A stretch of DNA of 12,257 nt, from positions 1 to 12,257 of the forward strand of contig JAICTW010000015.1 in the NCBI GenBank assembly GCA_025936195.1. Direction: 5' to 3'. A program made the position numbers and the translations under genes. The notes below the pieces were generated by a model, which was not told the origin of the DNA, made no database searches, and was given only the letters and a program-made list of their open reading frames with translations. Below are positions 1 to 5,367 of the stretch, piece after piece (the stretch's first letter is position 1; every line of letters begins with the position of its first letter). Source of the stretch: Flavisolibacter sp. GTDB lineage: Bacteria > Bacteroidota > Bacteroidia > Chitinophagales > Chitinophagaceae.

Positions 1-381
1 ATATACTAAAGTACCTAAAATAGCACTTATAAAAACAATAAGGATAACCAAATTGCCTGAACCAATCAAAGCCAGTAAAGGACCGGGGCAAGCGCCGGAA
101 AAAGCCCACCCAATACCAAACAATAGTCCTCCGATCACATAACCCCAGTTAAATTTTTTCCGGGGAATGTTGATGGGTTCTCCATCAATGGTTTTAATGT
201 TGAATTTTTTAATGAGCCATACAGAAAGTATTCCTGTAGGTATGGCAGTAGCAAACAAGCCATACATGTAAAAAGCATCAAACCGGAACATTTCCTGCAT
301 GCGCCACCAGGATACTGCCTGAACTTTGCAAAGAATGATCCCAAACAAAGTTCCCAATATTAAATACCGAAGATTTTTCAT
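1..381 (-). CDS. DUF6691 / YeeE-YedE family transporter half, partial at left edge
   Basis: This is the first 127 codons of an integral membrane protein that runs off the window with no stop. It begins MKNLRYLILG and contains FNWGYVIGGLLFGIGWAFSG followed by ACPGP (residues 78-101), the signature of the half-size YeeE/YedE-like proteins now called DUF6691. Hydrophobic segments lie near 5-20, 37-56, 79-97 and 108-126. Cys98 in SGACPGP matches the conserved cysteine of this family, which in YeeE/TsuA-type transporters helps pass thiosulfate or related sulfur compounds through the membrane; the substrate here is inferred. The ATG (381-379) overlaps the TGA of the upstream gene as ATGA, so the two halves are probably translationally coupled and work as a pair. 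Full length in the family is roughly 135-150 residues, so only the C-terminal end should be missing. Confidence 0.88.
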   Translation of the reverse strand, partial: MKNLRYLILGTLFGIILCKVQAVSWWRMQEMFRFDAFYMYGLFATAIPTGILSVWLIKKFNIKTIDGEPINIPRKKFNWGYVIGGLLFGIGWAFSGACPGPLLALIGSGNLVILIVFISAILGTLVY

Positions 382-947
382 TTGCTAAGATTTAAAACAA
401 AAGGCAATAACCAGGTAGCACTGATAATGCCGCCAATAAAAAACGAAGCAACTGCAATCAAAGAAGGCCATTGTAAAGTTGATAAGCCCATAATGCCATG
501 TCCGGAAGTACAGCCGCCGGCATACCGTGTTCCAAAGCCCACTAAAAATCCGCCTGCTACCATAATAATAAATCCCGGCAGTGTTGTTAAGTACGACCAA
601 TTGAAAATATCGTTAGGAACAAAGCCGCTGTTAAAATGAACTCCATCTTGTGCGAGCGTATGCAATGTGTTGTGCGAAATAGTCTCAGGTTGCGGATCAC
701 CGAATAAATAACCGCCGATAAAACCACCGATGATAATGCCTCCTGCAAAAAACAAATTCCACGATTCCTTTTTCCAGTCATAATCCAGAAAAGGAATTCG
801 CAAAGGAATGCAGGCGGCACAGATATCTCTTAAGGAACCGGACACTCCGAAAGACTTATTTCCTGCAATCAACAGTGCAGGAACCATTAACCCGATTAAA
901 ATGCCACCGACATACCAGGGCCAGGATTGTTGCAAAAATTCGCTCAT
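378..947 (-). CDS. YeeE/YedE family membrane protein, putative sulfur-compound transporter half
   Basis: This 189-aa integral membrane protein has about five hydrophobic segments (near 12-30, 64-83, 119-139, 143-158 and 161-181). Key motifs are CAAC (43-46) and GFGTRYAGGCTSGHGIMG (137-154), the YeeE/YedE signature with Cys146. In characterised members (TsuA/YeeE, thiosulfate uptake) conserved cysteines line the path for the sulfur substrate. The exact substrate here is not shown by sequence. The start is placed at MSEFLQQSWP because the frame upstream (ATG at 1073) adds 42 polar residues unlike the family, and the family normally begins just before the first membrane helix. No Shine-Dalgarno sequence is visible, as is usual in Bacteroidota. 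The stop overlaps the start of the DUF6691 partner. Such pairs often sit near rhodanese or persulfide dioxygenase genes; none is visible here. Confidence 0.9.
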   Translation of the reverse strand: MSEFLQQSWPWYVGGILIGLMVPALLIAGNKSFGVSGSLRDICAACIPLRIPFLDYDWKKESWNLFFAGGIIIGGFIGGYLFGDPQPETISHNTLHTLAQDGVHFNSGFVPNDIFNWSYLTTLPGFIIMVAGGFLVGFGTRYAGGCTSGHGIMGLSTLQWPSLIAVASFFIGGIISATWLLPFVLNLSK

Positions 948-1332
948 GTTTCGTTGGTTTCCGGCAAGTTCGTTAGTTTTTGAGAATGAAGAAATAATTT
1001 CAGGGAATAGAGAAGCTCTAAATGGCATAAACATTTTATCTCTTGATCTGATATTCTTTTGTTTCCCTTGCAAGTTTATTCTCGATAATTTGATAGTGAT
1101 CTGTCGAAGTATTATTGAAGAGAACTCTTCTACATTCTAATTATATCATGACAGCAGTACAAGCGGCACATTTTTATTAGGCAAACAAGAAATGCTTTAC
1201 GTGATCATACAGATGCATCTATAACAACGCTTGACCACACGATGGATGAACAAATGGGAGTACAGTAACCAGTAAACCGAGCTACATTTAGAATCCTGCC
1301 GGTGAAAGAAATGGTAAGTTGAAGTGCAAGCC
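948..1332. other. Intergenic stretch of 385 bp with no convincing gene
   Basis: I see no gene here. The right part (about 1150-1330) lies downstream of the 158-aa gene and the left part is the presumed 5' region of the YeeE/YedE pair. A plus-strand frame open from 1152 to a stop near 1258 (about 34 codons) has no good start and no family I recognise; a decayed gene remnant is possible but not shown. No strong rho-independent terminator with a T run was found after position 1333 on the minus strand. A weak -7-like element, TAAACTTG on the minus strand near 1070-1080, has no matching upstream TTG at proper distance, so no promoter is called. Confidence 0.5.
1117..1130. repeat. 14-bp palindrome GAAGAG-AA-CTCTTC
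   Basis: Two perfect 6-bp arms flank an AA centre. The site is about 170 bp upstream of the YeeE/YedE start. Its size and near-perfect dyad symmetry suit a dimeric regulator, but no regulator gene is in the window and a short palindrome can arise by chance. Confidence 0.35.
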
Positions 1333-1809
1333 TTAAAGTTTCAGCCGCTCCAGTTCTTTCCGGTAATCATATTGCAGGTCTTCATGCATGGTGTCAATGG
1401 CCGCTTGTATTTTTTTTATCTGGGCTGCATATAAATTAGTTAGGGCAGTGCTTTTTCGCCAGGAAAGATTCAGCCCGTTGAAATTGGTTAAGTAGTGAAG
1501 CAATATCTCCGCTTCGGCTGTTTTGCTTCCCGTATAGCGAATGTGTTTATTGGCAATGCGTAAAACTTTTCGGATGGTTTTTTTGGCGAAATAAACACTG
1601 GAGGTATTCACCTGCAAAAAGCCTTCATCCATTTCTTCTTTTACATTCTGAATGTAGTTCGGCAGATTGTTTTCTTCAAACAGCAAGTAGGTGAGCAATT
1701 CTTTATTGTCCTTTTTAAAACGTGCCAACCGCAGACAGATCTCGATCAGCTCTTTCTTATCAAGCTCTTTCAATTGCTGCTTTATCTCGCTCACTGAAGC
1801 TGGTTTCAT
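1333..1809 (-). CDS. Conserved-looking hypothetical protein, 158 aa, soluble and helical
   Basis: I do not recognise a family for this protein. It has no signal peptide and no membrane segment, is rich in Lys, Glu and Leu, and reads as mostly alpha-helical, so a cytoplasmic protein is likely. The N-terminal part (SEIKQQLKELDKKELIEICL, residues 7-26) looks like a short helical hairpin. A central basic stretch, AKKTIRKVLRIANKHIRYTG (75-94), could bind nucleic acid or a partner. The tail ends in charged helix (DYRKELERLKL). It starts 22 bp after the stop of the YihY gene on the same strand and is probably the last gene of that transcript. The single cysteine (Cys25) rules out a classical metal cluster. 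Codon use resembles its neighbours, so I believe it is a real gene of unknown function. Confidence 0.75.
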   Translation of the reverse strand: MKPASVSEIKQQLKELDKKELIEICLRLARFKKDNKELLTYLLFEENNLPNYIQNVKEEMDEGFLQVNTSSVYFAKKTIRKVLRIANKHIRYTGSKTAEAEILLHYLTNFNGLNLSWRKSTALTNLYAAQIKKIQAAIDTMHEDLQYDYRKELERLKL

Positions 1810-1831
1810 TTCAACAATTTTGATGTAATTA

Positions 1832-2761
1832 CTATGCTTTCTTTATCTCTATTTCCGATTCGGTTAACCTGTAGTGCATGGCATGTGGTAAGGGCCGGAT
1901 GGGATGCCCTTTATTAATTCCCCAGATTTTTGTAAAGGCAGAGCCATAATATAAAATAAGTGCCGAGTAAAATACAAACAGCAATAATAAAACAATGGAA
2001 GCAGAAGTGCCGTACAGGGTATTGATGTTGCTGTAGCTAAGCAGCCAGTGCAAGATGATCTTGCCAATGTTGAACAAAACAGCCGTGAGAAAAGCGCCTG
2101 TAAGCGCCACCTTCCATTCCGGCCTTCCGTCCGGCAAATAACGAAAGACAATAGAAAACCAAAGTGTGACAATAATTACAGAGATGACATAATTCAAAGC
2201 TGAATTAAAATAGGCCGAAAGCAAGGGCGAGATCTCAAAAATGTATTTGCCAATGAATGTTTGAAGTCCTTCGGCCAGCAATCCAATCATGAACAGCAGA
2301 CCTGCCACTAATATTACAGCAATGGATTGAAGTCTCGAACCAAGGGTTCTTGCAAAACCAGCTTTTTGCACCGGCCTTATTTTCCAAACCTGGTTGATGG
2401 AACTTTTAATGACTTTAAAAAGCGTGGTGGCAACAAAAAGTAAAAAAATAAATCCACCGATAACGATCCACCAGCTATCGGCCAATTTGCGAAGTGCCCG
2501 CAGCACATCAGTTAATTGCCCTACGGCTTCGCGTCCAACAAGGTTCTCCAGACTCAAAAATAATTGTGAGCGTACTCTATGCGGGTCCAGAATTAATTTC
2601 AGCGATTGAATAATAATTACAAGAATGGGTGGAAGTGCAAATGTGGTAAAGAAAGCTGTTGCGCCGGCCATGCGCAAAGGATCGTTCTTTAATAATTCAA
2701 TTAAAGATTCACGCAGCAGCTTAAGAAAATTTACAATGGCAGTTTTGGCTTTACCTGGCAT
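1832..2761 (-). CDS. YihY/virulence factor BrkB family membrane protein
   Basis: This 309-aa inner-membrane protein has six predicted helices near 31-55, 98-117, 147-167, 190-208, 218-240 and 254-275. Family marks are PLRMAGATAFFTTFALPP (28-45), the SINQVWKIRP loop (121-130), LPDGRPEWKVALTGAFLTAV (209-228) and YGTSASIVLLLLFVFYSALI (250-269). The family was once named ribonuclease BN by mistake; it is now viewed as a transporter or envelope protein of unsettled function. The start is set at ATG 2761 (MPGKAKTAIV) since homologues begin close to the first helix. A GTG at 2824 would add 21 residues and leave only 10 bp to purN, so it cannot be excluded. It lies between purN and the 158-aa gene, co-directional with both. 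Confidence 0.87.
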   Translation of the reverse strand: MPGKAKTAIVNFLKLLRESLIELLKNDPLRMAGATAFFTTFALPPILVIIIQSLKLILDPHRVRSQLFLSLENLVGREAVGQLTDVLRALRKLADSWWIVIGGFIFLLFVATTLFKVIKSSINQVWKIRPVQKAGFARTLGSRLQSIAVILVAGLLFMIGLLAEGLQTFIGKYIFEISPLLSAYFNSALNYVISVIIVTLWFSIVFRYLPDGRPEWKVALTGAFLTAVLFNIGKIILHWLLSYSNINTLYGTSASIVLLLLFVFYSALILYYGSAFTKIWGINKGHPIRPLPHAMHYRLTESEIEIKKA

Positions 2762-2834
2762 GGAAGGATAAAGATAAGTGCAGATAGGCAAGCCTGCATT
2801 GATCGGATAAGAATGCCGGCGCACTCTTTATTTA

Positions 2835-3419
2835 TTATAGTGTTTTTAGGATCTTTTCTATTACTTCCGGATAATGCAAATACTCCAAATGATGAATGCG
2901 TTGGGCAAGTGCTGAAGAATTGTCGCTTTCCAAAATAGGGCAGGCCGTTTGAAAAATAACATCACCATTATCATAGTGTTCATCCACATAATGAATGGTA
3001 ATACCGGACTCCATTTCGCCGGCATTTAAAATAGCTTCGTGAACGTATTGTCCGTACATGCCCCTGCCTCCATATTTGGGCAGCAGTGCCGGGTGTATAT
3101 TAATAATACGTCGGGGATAAGCATCAATCAACACCTGCGGAACTTTCCATAAAAAGCCGGCAAGCACAATAAGATCGGTATTGACTTTTTGAAGTTCGGG
3201 CAAATAAGCATCGCCTCTGAAGAACCGTTCTTTCTCGATCAGCAAAACTGGAATATTTTCTTTTGCAGCAATGGAAATAACGCCTGCACCGGCTTTGTTG
3301 CAAACGATCAGGCAAACTTTAGCAACCGTTTCATTCCTGAAATAATTGATGATGTTTTGTGCATTGCTGCCGGCGCCGGAGGCAAAAACGACAATATGTT
3401 TCAACTTCGGATTTCCCAT
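2835..3419 (-). CDS. purN: Phosphoribosylglycinamide formyltransferase (GART)
   Basis: This cytoplasmic enzyme transfers a formyl group from 10-formyltetrahydrofolate to glycinamide ribonucleotide, the third step of de novo purine synthesis. The 194-aa length fits the family. The phosphate-binding loop is FASGAGSNAQNII (12-24). The active-site segment is INIHPALLPKYGGRGMYG (106-123), with Asn107 and His109 as the catalytic pair. The third catalytic residue is Asp150 in HYVDEHYDNGDVI (143-155). These correspond to Asn106, His108 and Asp144 of the E. coli enzyme. The start follows the stop of the small membrane gene by one base, so the two are almost certainly co-transcribed and possibly coupled. 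No other purine gene is present. Confidence 0.96.
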   Translation of the reverse strand: MGNPKLKHIVVFASGAGSNAQNIINYFRNETVAKVCLIVCNKAGAGVISIAAKENIPVLLIEKERFFRGDAYLPELQKVNTDLIVLAGFLWKVPQVLIDAYPRRIINIHPALLPKYGGRGMYGQYVHEAILNAGEMESGITIHYVDEHYDNGDVIFQTACPILESDNSSALAQRIHHLEYLHYPEVIEKILKTL

Positions 3420-3420
3420 G

Positions 3421-3705
3421 CTATTTCTTTCTTAGGAACAATTTGTTACTTATCTGTATTATATATCTTCTGAAAAAAGAGAACTGTCCAAACGGGATGC
3501 TAATCAATAAAACGGCCAAAGGCCAGAGGAGTGTAACCAAAACAATGTAAATAGCGAAGTACAAAAACAAAAGCTCGACCTCAAAAATGGGCATCAGCTT
3601 CCGGGCGACATAGCCCGTGAGACTTCCGCCAACAGCAAAAGTGAAGAGTATAAGAAGCAACCGCCACCCGCTGATTTTCCATTTCTTTTGTAAGGATTTG
3701 AACAT
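3421..3705 (-). CDS. Small membrane protein, DUF6787-like
   Basis: This is a 94-aa protein counted from ATG 3705 (MFKSLQKKWKISGWRLLLIL). The N-terminus LQKKWKISGWRLLLILFTFAVGGSLTGY, followed later by a second hydrophobic segment (FLYFAIYIVLVTLLWPLAVLLI), matches what I remember of the Bacteroidota family DUF6787, a two-helix protein of unknown role often found next to purN. The family name is from memory. A frame upstream begins at TTG 3726 and adds seven residues, but those codons lie in a stem-loop and the family begins at the later Met. The C-terminus is basic (FFRRYIIQISNKLFLRKK), consistent with a cytoplasmic tail. It is the first gene of the minus-strand cluster, with purN one base downstream. 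Confidence 0.75.
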   Translation of the reverse strand: MFKSLQKKWKISGWRLLLILFTFAVGGSLTGYVARKLMPIFEVELLFLYFAIYIVLVTLLWPLAVLLISIPFGQFSFFRRYIIQISNKLFLRKK

Positions 3706-3711
3706 TTTTTG

Positions 3712-3731
3712 CTTCGTTGAAAGCAACGAAG
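3712..3731 (-). promoter_or_regulatory. Perfect 8-bp stem-loop just upstream of the DUF6787-like gene
   Basis: The arms CTTCGTTG and CAACGAAG enclose a 4-nt loop. The hairpin ends seven bases from ATG 3705 on the minus strand, exactly where a ribosome would bind, so in RNA it could hold down translation of the gene and the purN that follows. It could also be a DNA operator. No T run follows on either strand, so it is not a terminator. Confidence 0.55.
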
Positions 3732-3769
3732 TTATCAGTTAATAGCCATGAAAAACGAAGGAAAAAATT

Positions 3770-3812
3770 TCGTCAGTTTGCAGATTTCAACACTAAGGGA
3801 TTTTACTGACGA
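3770..3812. repeat. Inverted repeat, 8-bp arms, 27-bp spacer
   Basis: TCGTCAGT at 3770-3777 is the exact reverse complement of ACTGACGA at 3805-3812. It lies midway between the divergent genes. It may be a pair of regulator half-sites or a leader hairpin of the minus-strand transcript; chance pairing is possible in an AT-rich spacer. Confidence 0.4.
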
Positions 3813-3824
3813 GTATATGACAAC

Positions 3825-3840
3825 AGCTTTAGAGAAAGCT
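3825..3840. repeat. Hairpin AGCTTT-AGAG-AAAGCT
   Basis: Perfect 6-bp arms and a 4-nt loop lie in the divergent intergenic region. No T run follows on either strand, so a terminator is not supported. Function is unknown. Confidence 0.35.
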
Positions 3841-3853
3841 TCCATATAAATTG

Positions 3854-3885
3854 AAACCCGCTGAAACGCAGTGCTGTAGCGGTTT
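3854..3885. repeat. Imperfect hairpin, AAACC(C)GCT paired with AGCGGTTT
   Basis: Eight paired bases with one bulged C enclose a 15-nt loop. It is followed on the plus strand by an A run and a short T run (3886-3897). It sits upstream of the predicted actA promoter, so it is not in the actA leader. The A/T-rich tract beside it could act as an UP-like element; this is inference. Confidence 0.35.
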
Positions 3886-3897
3886 AAAAAAAATTTT

Positions 3898-3907
3898 GCA
3901 ACGTTGC
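3898..3907. promoter_or_regulatory. 10-bp palindrome GCAACGTTGC over the -33 element of the act promoter
   Basis: The perfect 10-bp dyad includes the TTG (3904-3906) proposed as the -33 element. A protein bound here would block or modify polymerase binding, so this is a candidate operator for the act operon. The half GCAACG also occurs at 3723-3728, inside the stem-loop before the divergent gene. Confidence 0.4.
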
Positions 3908-3936
3908 TGTTTTGTTAAGTTCGTGTCATATTTTTG
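3904..3936 (+). promoter_or_regulatory. Predicted Bacteroidota-type promoter of the act operon
   Basis: TATTTTTG at 3929-3936 is an exact match to the -7 consensus TAnnTTTG of the Bacteroidota primary sigma factor. TTG at 3904-3906 lies 22 bp upstream, inside the 17-23 bp range known for Flavobacterium. TTTTG at 3910-3914 is too near (14 bp). Transcription would start around 3943 and give a leader of about 38 nt before ATG 3981. This also argues against a TTG start at 3912, which would lie upstream of the transcript. Confidence 0.65.
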
Positions 3937-3980
3937 CAACCGATTTGGGAAATTATCCACATCTCACACCAATTGATGCT

Positions 3981-5246
3981 ATGAATTTTTTAAAATCGCA
4001 AGCGAGAAAGAGCGTACTGGTTGGACTTCTTTTTTTTGTTTTCCATATTTCAGTGAATGCGCAAAACGGTGAGCAACTATTCAAACAAAACTGCGCCAGT
4101 TGCCATGCCATAGACAAAGTTATAACAGGGCCTGCTTTGGAAGGTGTATTGAACAGAGGGCCATGGGCAGAGGATAAAAAGAATCTGTACGAATGGATTC
4201 ACAATCCTCCGGGCTTCATGGCAAAGGATCCTTACACACAAAAGTTGAAAGCGACGTATGGCGTAATGATGACGCCATTCCCGCAATTGACTGAGAAGGA
4301 TATTGATGCAATCATCGGTTATGTAATGAATCCGCCCACTGCCGGTCCTAAACAACCACCAGGAGGCTCTACCGAACCAGCCTCGGATAATGGACAAGGC
4401 GCTATCATCTTCGGAATTATTTCTCTCATTCTTGCTATTGTTGCCCTGATCTTAATGCAGGTGAACAGCAGTTTGAAAAAATTATCAGACGATAAGGAGA
4501 ATATTGTTCGTCCTGAGCCTGTTCCTTTCTACCGCAATAAAATTTATATCGCCTTACTTGCACTTGTTTTGTTTGTTGTCGGTGGCTTTTTTGTAGCCAA
4601 AGGTGCCATCAACTTAGGACGCCAGAAGGGATATTCACCAACGCAGCCTATTTACTTCTCGCATAAAGTACATGCCGGTATCAATCAGATCAACTGTTTG
4701 TATTGCCACGGCGGTGCATGGGAAAGCAGGCATGCCGGCATTCCTACTATGAACATTTGTATGAATTGCCATAAGGTGATTTCCACTTATGAAAAAGGCC
4801 CCGAGATTACAGATGCAAATGGCGAAAAAGTAAACGGTACCGCTGAAATTCAGAAATTATATAAATACGCAGGCTTTACTCCTGGTCCCGGTGCACAATG
4901 GGATCCTTCAAAAGCCACATCTCCTGAGTGGGTTAAGATTCATAATCTGCCCGACATGGTTTATTTCAACCACGCACAACACGTAAGAGTGGGCAATGTT
5001 CAATGCCAAACTTGTCATGGAAATATTCAGGAAATGAACAAGGTTTCCCAACAGGCTGAATTGAGCATGGGCTGGTGTATCAACTGCCACCGCGAGACCA
5101 AAGTGAATTTCAATTATACAGATAGTACAGGCAATCGTTTCTATAGCCTTTACGAGAAATTCCACGACGATATCAAATCCGGTAAAATGGACAGTGTGAC
5201 CGTGAAAGATATTGGTGGTTTGGAATGTCAAAAATGTCACTATTAA
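3981..5246 (+). CDS. actA: Alternative Complex III subunit ActA, hexaheme cytochrome c with fused N-terminal monoheme domain
   Basis: This is the heme subunit of the quinol-oxidising Alternative Complex III. It is 421 aa from ATG 3981. A signal peptide (1-28, basic then hydrophobic, ending SVNAQ) leads into a class I cytochrome c domain with heme site CASCH (38-42) and Met96/97 as likely axial ligand. A Pro/Gly linker (119-140) follows, then a membrane helix (about 141-160), a Lys-rich loop (161-188) and a second helix (about 189-208). The periplasmic pentaheme domain then carries CLYCH 239-243, CMNCH 260-264, CQTCH 342-346, CINCH 366-370 and CQKCH 416-420. The last heme site ends one residue before the C-terminus. 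The pentaheme part is the canonical ActA core; the extra heme domain and the predicted hairpin topology are the unusual part. First gene of the operon; 121 bp separate it from actB. Confidence 0.93.
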   Translation: MNFLKSQARKSVLVGLLFFVFHISVNAQNGEQLFKQNCASCHAIDKVITGPALEGVLNRGPWAEDKKNLYEWIHNPPGFMAKDPYTQKLKATYGVMMTPFPQLTEKDIDAIIGYVMNPPTAGPKQPPGGSTEPASDNGQGAIIFGIISLILAIVALILMQVNSSLKKLSDDKENIVRPEPVPFYRNKIYIALLALVLFVVGGFFVAKGAINLGRQKGYSPTQPIYFSHKVHAGINQINCLYCHGGAWESRHAGIPTMNICMNCHKVISTYEKGPEITDANGEKVNGTAEIQKLYKYAGFTPGPGAQWDPSKATSPEWVKIHNLPDMVYFNHAQHVRVGNVQCQTCHGNIQEMNKVSQQAELSMGWCINCHRETKVNFNYTDSTGNRFYSLYEKFHDDIKSGKMDSVTVKDIGGLECQKCHY

Positions 5247-5250
5247 AAAA

Positions 5251-5358
5251 GTTGGCGGTTGGCAGTAATCAGTCAGCAGTTAACGGTCTAAATTATAGTT
5301 TACAATTAAAGAACGGTTGGTTAAACTGCAAGCTGCAAATAGCCAACTGCTAATTCGA
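5251..5358. repeat. Two opposed arrays of degenerate 7-bp units between actA and actB
   Basis: Units of 7 bp with the pattern GTNNNCN (for example GTTGGCG, GTCAGCA) run from 5251 to 5285. A second array of related units on the opposite strand (AACTGCA, AGCTGCA, AACTGCT) runs from 5324 to 5358. GCGGTTGGC (5255-5263) pairs with GCCAACTGC (5342-5350) at eight of nine bases, and GCAGTTAAC (5276-5284) pairs with GTTAAACTGC (5320-5329) with one bulge, so the transcript could fold into a long imperfect hairpin. Similar heptamer tracts are, from memory, common in spacers of Chitinophagaceae genomes. It may tune actB expression or mRNA stability. Confidence 0.6.
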
Positions 5359-5367
5359 AATAATATT

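Noticed and set aside
135..344. 69-aa minus-strand frame
   Set aside because: It is an out-of-frame shadow of the partial DUF6691 gene, whose correct frame is open across 381-1.
948..1073. N-terminal extension of the YeeE/YedE protein from ATG 1073
   Set aside because: The extra 42 residues are polar and unlike the family; homologues begin just before the first helix, as at 947.
808..1140. 110-aa plus-strand frame
   Set aside because: It is antisense to the start of the YeeE/YedE gene, has a low-information composition and matches no known family.
1152..1260. Possible gene remnant on the plus strand
   Set aside because: There are only about 34 open codons, with no start, no ribosome site and no recognisable family; too weak to call a pseudogene.
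3825..3897. Rho-independent terminators in the divergent region
   Set aside because: The hairpins are not followed by a T run in the right direction, and both flanking genes point away, so no terminator is expected.
3912..3980. Upstream TTG start for actA, adding 23 residues
   Set aside because: It lies upstream of the predicted -7 element and transcription start, and it would bury the clear signal peptide that begins at ATG 3981.
4908..5240. 110-aa minus-strand frame with several His and Thr residues
   Set aside because: It is antisense to the heme-binding part of actA; the residue pattern comes from reading the CxxCH codons backwards.
3981..5246. ActA as a NrfH/NapC-type or nitrite-reductase multiheme cytochrome
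   Set aside because: The heme spacing, C-terminal heme and the actB-F neighbours fit ActA of Alternative Complex III, not the NapC/NrfH family.
5317..5367. Upstream GTG start for actB, adding 17 residues
   Set aside because: The added codons read through the degenerate heptamer array, and the family's YWxSF motif begins just after ATG 5368.
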